Source: Arachis hypogaea
Lineage: Eukaryota; Streptophyta; Magnoliopsida; Fabales; Fabaceae
Direction of reading: 5' to 3'
Assembly (NCBI RefSeq): GCF_003086295.3
Contig: NC_092054.1
Location: forward strand, 32,456,393-32,520,392
DNA: 64,000 nt
A program made the translations under genes and the position numbers. Within the stretch, counting starts at the first letter, position 1; every line of letters begins with the position of its first letter. Below are positions 55,924 through 64,000 of the stretch, piece after piece. A model generated the notes under the pieces. The model worked only from the letters and a program-made list of their open reading frames with translations. It was not told where the DNA came from and ran no database searches.

Positions 55924-57416
55924 TGATAAACCACTATTTTATGGTTTATATTGTGTTTAATTGTGTGGTTTTATCATGATCCCTACCCACTTATTCATTA
56001 ATTTAGCATGCATTTATATTTCCTTCCTGAAATTATTACATGATTGAAAACTGCTTCCTAAAGACTTTTAATTATGCATTTTAATTCTCCTTTATTCCAT
56101 TCGATGCTGTGATCTGTGTGTTAAGCGTTTCAGGCTTTATAGGGCAGGAATGAGTTGGAGATTAGAAAGGAAGCTAGCAAAATGGAAGGAACACAAGAAA
56201 TTGAGGAGATAACCAGCGACAAGTGACGTGGCCGCATGGCTCACGCGACCACGCGGAAGAGGAGAAATCGCAGTGACGCGGCCGCATGACTCATGCGACT
56301 GCGCGGATTGAAAAAGCACAAGCGACGCGGAGGCGTGGACGACGCGAATGCGTGGCAGGAAAAAATGCGAATGATGCGTCCGCATGGATAACGCGATCGT
56401 GTGACATGCGCGATCTGCATAATCTGCAGAATTCGCTGGGGGCGATTTTGGACCCTATTTTGACCCAGTTTTTGGCCTAGAACAGCAGACTAGAGCCAGA
56501 GAACATGCAGAAACCAAGGATATCATTCATTCTACACAGTTTTAGTTTTAGATCTAGTTTTTACTCCTCCCCTAGGTTTTCTCTCTAGACATTCATAGTT
56601 CTTAGGATTTACTTTTCGATTACTCTTTGCATTGGGACACTGAGAAGAGTTATTACCTTATCAAGACTTCGTCATTCTAGTTCGTTTTCTTTACTTGGCT
56701 TACTCTTCCATGTTCTTTGCTTTGTTTAATTTTACCATTGGAATATCTTTTTGGATTATTTAATATAAGGATTATCTTTATTTTTAATTAATTATTTTAA
56801 CTTTTATTTACAATGTCTTTCTTTAATTCCTTTTCATATGCTATGAATTTTACATTCACAATGAGCGAGTAGTTCCCTAACTTGATGGGGAGTTGATTGA
56901 AGGGAACCCTTGAGTTGGAAAGCTTAAAAGAAAGATTGTAATTGGGTTTATGGTTGGATTACCTTCTAGTCACTAACACCAATCTCTTTTAATTAAGTGG
57001 ATTGCAACTTGTGAACAGACGTAGCATTCCAACTTGTTTGACTTTCCCTTACCTAGTAAAGGATAACTAAACAGGACAACTTTTAATTGTCAATTAATCT
57101 TGAGAGTATTCCAACAATAATAGGGATTCCAACTAATCAACTCCCACTCAAGGCTTTTATTTACATTATTCAAATTCTCCAATTTAATTTTCTGCTTACT
57201 CAATTCAAACCTTTTTTGAAAACCTCTGATTAATAAAATAGCACACTTTTCTGCAACTCGTTGGGAGACGACCTGGGATTCATACTCCCAGTATTTTAAT
57301 TTTAAATTTCTGTGACACCTTTCTAAATTGATAAGTGGATTTCTGGCGAGTTAAGAACTATACTTGCAACGTATATATTTTAATAATTTCTAATTCGCCA
57401 ATTTCTGCCTTCATTA
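55924..57416 (+). repeat. Element D 3' LTR
   Basis: 1493 bp, start TGATAAACCACTATTTTATG, end GCCTTCATTA, where the 5' LTR ends ACATCA. CpG array 56216-56407 with several CpG-to-TpG or CpA differences from the 5' copy. 3' hairpin CTGGGATTCATACTCCCAG at 57273-57291. Confidence 0.95.
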
Positions 57417-57421
57417 GTGGC

Positions 57422-57913
57422 CTCTGTCACGCGTCCGCATGGGTCACGCGGTCGCGTCATTCAGAGTTTTCCTTGTCACGCGGTCACGTCAGTCATGCGA
57501 CCGCGTCATATGTGTTCTGCTTAAGGCGCGCGGTCGCGTCAGTCATGCGGCCGCGTCGCTGCTTCTTCGCGCTTGGCATGCGGTCGTGTCGCCCATGCGA
57601 TCGCGTGGATGCCATTTTCTTCAAAAACTCCGTTTTGTGCTTTCCTTCCATTTTTGTATATTTCCTTTCCATCCTTTAAGTCATTCCTGCCTTAGAAGAT
57701 CTGAAACTACTCAGCACACTAATCACGGAATTGAATGGAAATAAAGGTAATTAAAATAATTAATTTTTAAAGCATAGGAAACATGTTTTTCACATACATC
57801 ACATAATAAGGAAGGAAAAGTAAAACCATGCAATTAATATGAATAAGTGGGTGAAGGATTGAATAAATCACTCAGATTAAGCACAAAATATACCATAAAA
57901 TATGGGTTTATCA
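57422..57913 (-). repeat. Element C 3' LTR, proximal part
   Basis: The minus strand starts TGATAAACCCATATTTTATG at 57913 and includes a CpG palindrome array (57428-57608, about 305 bp from the LTR start). Element D splits it. Confidence 0.9.
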
Positions 57914-57930
57914 ACCTCCCCACACTTAAA
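57914..57930 (-). promoter_or_regulatory. Element C polypurine tract
   Basis: Minus strand reads TTTAAGTGTGGGGAGGT directly before the LTR start. Confidence 0.88.
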
Positions 57931-59662
57931 CAATAGCATGTCCTCATGCTAAGTCCAAGAGTAATGTTAGGTTGAAGTGGTGGAATGTCATGCAATGCAA
58001 TCTAATCTAAATGCAACTACCTATATGAATGATGCATCATGCAATTCTTATTTTTATTCACTTGTATATAAAGCTCGCATGTAGCTAAATTAATTCACAT
58101 TCTCAAGGAGTCATATATATATATATATATAGCCAAACCTTAGATAATGATAAAGCACTTTTACAGTTGAGATGGGAGAGAAAAACATGTTATAAACTTG
58201 CAAGACAATTAATAATTTAGCAGAGATATATGTTAATGAGCTATTGAACCCTCACTGGATTTTTGTGTTTACTCTCTAGTCACTCAGTGTTTATTGGGTT
58301 AATCACTCTATTCTTCTTTTTATCCTTACTTTCTATAACTTTGTTCTTCATCTAACCAATCAACAATTATAGAATATAGACATACCAAAAATCATGAGGT
58401 CTTTAATTAAGGTTGTAATGGGGCCAAGGTTAAGGTCAGGGTATATGTATAAGGCTAAGTGAGCTAATAAGTGAATCCTTAATTAGTCTAAGATCTCACC
58501 TAACATACATACTTTCTAAAGCAAAGCTGCTTAACCTATTTTCTCATATTTTCCCATTTTTGATGTTACATGCTCATGTTTCAATATTTATTATTTTTAT
58601 CCCATGTGCATTGCTTTATTTCTCATTTGGGGAATTCTTTTGTGTCTCCTTTATTTAAATACTGAAGAATATATCTATATCTATATTTATATATATATTA
58701 ATGCACATGGTAATTCAGTTAATTTGATTTCACATGAGCATGCTTCCCAAAACTCTTTATTTTGAATTATTTTATTCTTTTCAACTTTTTCTACCTTTTG
58801 TTTTTATCATCCATGTTTCCAATAGGTTTTTCCACATTTAAACCATACATACTTCCTATCTTAAGCTAACCAAGGATTCAACTTGGGATTTTTATTTTGT
58901 CTTTCTGCTTAAGGCTAGTAATGTGGCTGATAGAATAAAAGGGATTTAAAGGCTCAAGGGGGCTAACAAGGGTGATGTAAATGGTAGGCTATTTTGGAAT
59001 AAGTGAGCTAAAATCAAATAATGGCCTCAATCATTCTCTTGGTATGTATTTCTATTCTATAATTGGACATATAGATTAAAACAAAATAAAGAACATTAGA
59101 ATAAAAAAGAAGGGCGGAACACACATGAATAAAATATTATGGTTTGAATGTAACCATACAATTAAGCTCAAAACTCACAGGCTGTGTGTTCTCTATCTCA
59201 AAAATCATTTATCACTTATGTATGTCATGCAGGTTTAGTTAAAAATTCCCATTATTCTCAATGTAAAACTTATATTGAATGGCTTTAAAGTTCTAGTGTT
59301 TCTCCTTGATGAAATGTTGTTAACTAACTAACATGTAATGCTATATATACAAGGTGTGTGGATTGTTTCTATTATGTTCAAGTTCCTAGTTTACTTCCTT
59401 TTTATATTTTTCAATTTAAACTAAGCTATCTTATGCTAAAAAGGGTAAACTATACTAATTAATCCACAATTTCTATAACTAATAAGTTAGAATTGTAACT
59501 AAAACTAAATGGCTAGAATATGAACTAAAGTGCAACATAGAATAAATACATAAAAATAGTAATATATATAAGTACTGAGAAAAATAAAAAAAATAAAAAT
59601 AAAAATACAGAAAAGTAGCAAAATAAATAAAAAGAGTATGTAGTGGTTCACCAAAAAAAGAA
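57931..59662 (-). other. Element C 3' non-coding region
   Basis: AT-rich, no gene. AT microsatellite at about 58108-58129. Confidence 0.7.
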
Positions 59663-59693
59663 CGCCAGAGATGGCGATCTCCCCACACTTAAA
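59663..59693 (-). other. Internal second polypurine tract plus hairpin, element C
   Basis: The minus strand reads TTAAGTGTGGGGAGAT, then CGCCATCTCTGGCG (5-bp stem, 59663-59676), about 25 bp after the ORF2 stop. Confidence 0.75.
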
Positions 59694-59718
59694 ATGTAGC
59701 ATCGTCCCCGATGCTCAC

Positions 59719-61133
59719 TCAAGCAGGGTGTGAAGGGGTGTCATCACTGGAAGGGTGGGTAGCTGGGGTCTTTGTGGTGGTGGTCTGAGGATCAGCCTGC
59801 TGCAGAGGAGGTGCTGACTGGATAGGGATCTCAGGGTCTACAGCCTGAATCTGAGGCGGAGCCTCCTGATGTGATGCTACCTACTGGGTGCCTGCCTGCT
59901 CTGCCTCACTCTGTGGATGGGTCTCTGCCTCGTGATCATCCGCTTCCTCCTCAGATGCCTCGGATGGTGTGTCAGGCTCGGAGGGGATGTCGCCAGAGCG
60001 TATCATCAGCTTCAGGTGCTCATAGCGTCGCTTGTTGCGACGCTCCATCTGGTCAAGCCGTTGAAACAGGCGGTGCACTAGATAATAGATGGGCTCTGGG
60101 GCAGGTGGAGGTGCAGTGGTGGTGGCAGGGTAGCTGTAGAAGAAGAGGGGCCGGCAGATGGTGTGGCTGTGTCAGCAGTAGCAGTGAAGAATGGAGGTCT
60201 GTAGCCCAAAGCCAGAAAGTTCCTGCTGTGAGGGATAATCTTTTTGCATTCTGCAGCAGGTGGCTTTTCATCAGCATCCTCCCAAGGCACGTCAGCTCGA
60301 CGGCCTAGCTGTGTAACCAGATAAGGAAAGGGAAGAGTGCCTCGGACGTGGACCCTGGCCATATAGTACCGGATAAAGTGTGGCAGGTACAGGTCCTTAC
60401 CCTCCATCACACACCATAGGAGGGTGATCATAGCGGCTGGTATCTCAGTCTCGTGAGTACTCAGCATAATGAAGTTGCTAAGAATCTGATGCCATAGCCG
60501 AGCCTCATCATTTAGGTAAATCCACTTGATTCCCTTTGGCATGGTGGTGTTCTGACCCATAATCCAAGGAACGGTCGGGTCAAGGGCTATCCGGGCCTTT
60601 ACTGCATCCCAATCAAATTGCACGAAGCGCATATCCTCCTCAGCTTTCTGATAACCATCCAGCTGATCAGTTTTAGGCAGAAGCTTCAGAACTTCTTCAA
60701 TGGCCTCTTCAGTGACCAGAATCTGCTTTCCTCTAAGGTTCACTGCATCTAGGAAAATTTTGAAGTAATTACAGTAGAATTCCCTTACCCAAGATGCATT
60801 GACCTCAGTCAGGGGTCTTTCCAAGAAGAACCAGCCTCTTTGTTTGATTTGCTCAGAGGTGTATTGCTAGAGTTCTTCTGGGATCTTCAGAGTCCTCTCC
60901 AGGTATAGGTTCCTGGAGGTTGCAAATACCGGATACCTCATCTCGCAGTATCGGTTTGCAAACTTTACTGGATCAGTAGCAGGGATTAGCTGGCCGGCCT
61001 TCTCCTGCGGGGTAAAATTTTTCTCCCGCAAGGAGGCATCATGCATGAGATCTATGATAGACATAGAGGCTTCTCCTCTTTTCCGTTTTCCAGTTGTTGC
61101 CTTTCCTTTCCCTTTTCTGTGGGAGTCCGACAT
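59719..61133 (-). pseudogene. Element C ORF2: putative plant transposon protein (PF20167-like), broken
   Basis: From ATG 61133 (MSDSHRKGKGKATTGKRKRG, basic) the frame runs through FANRYCEMRYP, TEVNASWVREFYCNYF, LRGKQILVTEEAIEEVL, VPWIMGQNTTMPKGIKWIYL, LLWCVMEGKDLYLPHFIRY and GTLPFPYLVTQLGRRADVPW. A TAG lies after KIPEEL (60867). A frameshift at about 60080 leads to LFQRLDQMERRNKRRYEHLK and an acidic tail; a TAG at 59881 interrupts it and the tail ends at TGA 59719. It is the best preserved of the three ORF2 copies in the central domain and shows the residues lost in B (EGKDLYLPHF against EGK-stop-VYFP-stop). Confidence 0.78.
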
Positions 61134-62520
61134 CCTGAAAAACAGAATTCAAGGATATAATAAAAATAGGAAAACAAGGAGGCAATTAACAAAAGAAGCA
61201 CATAGTGGCAAAGGAGCAGGAGAGTAAAGAATATGAGCTAAGTAAATGTGCATTAAGGATTGAATAGGAGTTAAAAGTTCAAAAAGAAGAAATCACAATC
61301 CAAAATATAATTGAATTCATGTTAAATAGAAAAATTAACATCATGCCATGGTTAGAATGTTAAAAGAAAGTGAAAACAGAAGAGATGTTTTGAAAGGTTA
61401 GTTTGGTTAAAATTGAAAAAGAGTTTAGTAAGTTAACATTAGTGAGTTAGTAAAAAGTGGGTTAAAGTAAGTGGCATAATGAAAATATTCCAAGTAACAA
61501 GTATTCACAGTTAGAAACTATAAGTAACTCATATCCAAATAAGGAAAACAGGGTGATGATGATTCAAATAGATATAGAGAAAGCAAAAATTGGAATCAAA
61601 CATCAAAAATGCAGTTTATGAACCAGGAAATCAAAAAGAATAAGAAAGCTTGCCCGGGCAGTCATGAATTGGTTTGGTTAAAGCAGAGGAAAGCAGAGTT
61701 CAAAATGCCAAAACCAAAACATGAATGAAAACATTTTACAGAAATTTGGGCAGCATTCCAGCTAAAATTGGATTGTCCCAGAAAATAAACAGTATTCAAA
61801 TAGTTCATATGAATCAAAATTAAAGCTGCAATTACATATAATGAATATAAACATGAAAATTCAGTGTACAGAGCAGCAAGAAATAAGAAAGTACAGCATA
61901 TGAACATTACAATCATCACAGCAACAGCAGAATAAAACAAGAAACAAGAACAGTGCAATTAAACAGACCTAAATCCACTAACCACATCCTAGGCTACCTA
62001 ACAACCTAAAATCCACTACAACATGCATATCTAACTAGCCTAAATATGAACAGAAACAGAAAAAATATGAATTAACGACGAAGGATAGAAGGGTGGCGTT
62101 CGTCAGAACCTGGTAGGCGTAAGAGAGAGAGTGGGGCAGAGAGGTGGCTGGGGATGACGGCGGTGGTGTCTGACGCGGCGAAAGAGGGTGGCGCGGCGAC
62201 GGTGGTTGCTGTTCGGAGGAAGGGAGGGAAAGGGGGGGTGTAATGGGGTGGGGGGGTAATAGGGGAAGGGAGGGGGCGTGGGTGGCGTTGGGCGGTGACG
62301 GCGGCGCGGGGGTGGTGGTCGCGGAGAGGCAGTGGCGGTTAGGGGGGAAGAAGAAGAAAGAAGAAGAGAGAAGGGGGAAGGAAGAAGGGGGGTGGGTGGC
62401 GGCGAGGTCTGGGTTGTCGGCGGCGTCTGGCGGTGGCGGTGATGGTGGCTGGGTGGTGGTTGGGTGTTGGAGAAGAAGAGAGGAAGTGGAGGGGTTTGGG
62501 GAGGAGGGGCGCGACTGATA
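61134..62520 (-). promoter_or_regulatory. Leader and intron-like stretch before ORF2, element C
   Basis: On the minus strand a C-rich, GC-rich leader (62520-62100) is followed by T-rich stop-filled DNA ending CTGTTTTTCAG directly before GATGTCGGAC. Same layout as B and D. Confidence 0.5.
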
Positions 62521-62521
62521 G

Positions 62522-62995
62522 GGTTCGCGTGACTGGGGGATTATAATTTGAATCCACGCGATCGCGTGGGGCATGCGGTCGCGTGGTTGGGCTGAAATGG
62601 TTTTTGACGCGAACGCATGGGGCACGCGATCGCGTGGAGGGCAACATGCGATCGCGTCGCTGGCATTTGTGCGAAACGCACAATTCCAGTGTCGTTTTAG
62701 CGCAACTCTCTGTCTCCTTTTGGGGTGTTGTGTAATCCTATGCGACGCGATCGCGTCGCTCACGCGGTCGCGTGGGATTGGTATTGTGCAAGTGACGCGA
62801 TCGCGTGAGTGACGCGATCGCGTGGGTCAATTGTGCGAAACGCACAATGGCCGCACGATTCCAGCTTAACTCTCTGGACGTTGGATCTTTACGCCGATCT
62901 CCAAGTCACGCGGTCGCGTGAATGACGCGGTCGCATGGGAAGTGTTTGTCGCAACTTGACGCGATCGCATGAGTAATGCGGTCGCGCCGCGCACC
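62522..62995. repeat. CpG palindrome array, element C internal
   Basis: Dense copies of CACGCGATCGCGTGGG, GACGCGATCGCGTGAG, CACGCGGTCGCGTGG and relatives, several as perfect CGCGATCGCG cores. Confidence 0.92.
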
Positions 62996-63136
62996 ATTTT
63001 TTTATGCAGTATGCAGAATGCAATGATTAATATGAATGAGATGCAAAACTTCCAGGTTCAATATAATAAAATAAAATAAAACTTGAAAACAAATAAAACT
63101 AAATAAAAAATATTGAAAAAGGAACGATCATACCAT

Positions 63137-63154
63137 GGTGGGTTGTCTCCCACC
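63137..63154 (-). other. Post-ORF1 hairpin, element C
   Basis: The minus strand reads GGTGGGAGACAACCCACC, then ATGGTATGA, about 50 bp after the ORF1 stop. Confidence 0.8.
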
Positions 63155-63203
63155 TAGCACTTTTAGTTAAAGTCCTTAAGTTGGACATTTGGTGAGCTTC
63201 CTG

Positions 63204-64000
63204 TTATGGCGGCTTATGCTTAAATTCATCTAGAAATCTCCACCAATGCTTGGAATGCCAATAGCCTCCGGGGTCCCAAACTAGGCATGTGAAGCTTCTG
63301 AGCAGCTTCAAACAGATTGTCAGGCTCCCGGGGTGATGATTGTCAGCATAGATTCCAGAATCCCAAATTTTGCTTTTAAATCCGCCTTCGTCTTGATCTA
63401 TACTTTTTCATCTGGGCGGTTTAGAAATTAGATTCTCACTAGGATAACCAAACGTTTTCCGAGATCCATCCGATTGATCATGATGCCAATCCGTGTACTT
63501 CAAGTTGAAGCGTGGAACCTTATTGAACCTTGTGCACCAGCTCTGAGTACGAGCCATTTTCCGCTTACTCTTAAAGCCGCAGAGAGCTCTAAGCTGGCCA
63601 TCTATTTCAAGCAAACCATATTCAAGTGGAAAAATACAGTTAAAGGTTAAGGATTGTACCCACTTGAAGCTTGTATTGGGTGGTAATGGCCTTGGGCTAG
63701 GTAGTTCCAGTGGTTCTGTGAGTTCTACTCCCTTGTACTCTTCTATGAAATTATTCGCTTCCTTGCAAGATTCTTCAAATGTATCCATGTCATAATCAAA
63801 GCCATCTATGTCTTCCTCATCACTTAAGTCATAGACTGGAGGTTGAGAGAAATCTACCTCCGTATCATCTTCGTATTCACTTGGGGAAGATTCTTCGATC
63901 TCAGAGAATTCACTTGCGGATGCAAGTTCATTACTAGAAGAACTTGACTTGTGACTATCATCATCAAGGAAATTTGCTCTTTGGGTTATTCTGTCTATTT
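63204..64000 (-). pseudogene. Element C ORF1, C-terminal part, broken; runs off the window
   Basis: The minus-strand frame is open from the window edge to TGA at 63410-63408 and continues in the same frame to TAA at 63206-63204. It starts in an acidic Ser-rich stretch (DDDSHKSSSSSNELASASEF), then has FKWVQSLTFNCIFPLEYGLL, DGQLRALCGFKSKRKM, and NLISKPPR before the TGA. Beyond it come FKSKIWDSGIYADN, VWDPGGYWHSKHWW and RFLDEFKHKPP. This is the same C-terminal domain as in A and B. The TGA could derive from CGA. No gag or pol motif. The N-terminus lies outside the window. Confidence 0.7.

Larger units (their letters stand above)
43838..57416 (+). mobile_element. Element D: Athila-type Ty3/gypsy retrotransposon with gag-pol, 13.6 kb
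   Basis: LTRs at 43838-45330 and 55924-57416, both 1493 bp, differ at roughly 35 sites by hand count (about 2.3%) with no length change. The duplication is GTGGC. Order: tRNA-Asp primer site, gag with zinc knuckle, protease, reverse transcriptase, RNase H, a foreign LTR fragment, integrase, hairpin, CpG array, leader/intron, ORF2, second polypurine tract, true polypurine tract. All coding parts carry lesions, so it is no longer autonomous. Many LTR differences lie in CpG sites of the array. It inserted into the 3' LTR of element C. Confidence 0.95.
42820..64000 (-). mobile_element. Element C: minus-strand non-autonomous element, runs off the window
   Basis: Reading leftward from the window edge: ORF1 (64000-63204), post-ORF1 hairpin, CpG array, CT-rich leader and intron-like DNA, ORF2 (61133-59719), second polypurine tract plus hairpin, 3' non-coding region, polypurine tract (57914-57930) and the 3' LTR (57913 to 42820), interrupted by element D. 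The same order as element B, in opposite orientation. The 5' LTR is outside the window. Confidence 0.88.

Noticed and set aside
62035..62763. 242-residue Pro/Ser-rich frame on the minus strand
   Set aside because: It spans the CpG array, the C-rich ORF2 leader and part of the intron-like stretch of element C, with no match between copies; composition explains it.

Overview
The window is plant nuclear DNA: AT-rich, intron-bearing, and built almost wholly of transposable elements nested in one another. The LTR families, the Athila-type Ty3/gypsy polyprotein, the tRNA-Asp-type primer sites and the FAR1/MULE and CACTA relics fit a large dicot genome. A legume such as Arachis (peanut) is my best guess, but that is an inference with no database search behind it. 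I see no intact host gene, no RNA gene and no CRISPR array.

Layout. 374-6786 is a CACTA transposon (3-bp duplication TAA) carrying two exons of a fructokinase gene, a transposase tail relic and a solo LTR (1507-3070, duplication GTGTG). 6945-7222 is a 60-bp minisatellite. 8553-15114 is a complete non-autonomous LTR element on the minus strand (H; duplication GGTAT), inside the relic of a gypsy-type element whose coding remnant lies at 15965-16300. 17105-18641 is a FAR1-related/MULE transposase pseudogene cut by a stack of LTRs (18642-23701: LTR, then an inverted solo LTR, then a third solo LTR). 23763-25982 is the 3' end of a truncated element (K).

From 26611 to the window end lies one set of nested elements. 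Element A (5' LTR 26611-28155) contains element B (28515-39200, duplication CATAC) and, further right, a partial LTR (40681-41561). That LTR is cut by element G (from 41562), which is cut by minus-strand element C (left end about 42820, running off the right edge). C's 3' LTR is split by element D (43838-57416, duplication GTGGC).

How the parts relate. D is the only element with gag, protease, reverse transcriptase, RNase H and integrase. All of it is broken by stops, one frameshift and a 770-bp LTR fragment sitting between RNase H and integrase. A, B and C carry no pol. Instead they share an unrecognised Pro/Gln-rich ORF1 with a conserved C-terminal domain, and B and C share with D a downstream ORF2 (putative plant transposon protein type, env position) preceded by a conserved TTTTCAG/GATG splice acceptor. 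D-like elements may therefore have supplied the enzymes for A, B and C.

Non-coding structure. The LTRs and internal regions hold several conserved signals outside any gene: CpG palindrome arrays starting about 303 bp into the LTR, two hairpins near LTR 3' ends whose paired bases change together, a hairpin after the pol/ORF1 stop, a second polypurine tract plus hairpin after ORF2, and a stem-loop module of about 110 bp repeated nine times across unrelated LTR families.
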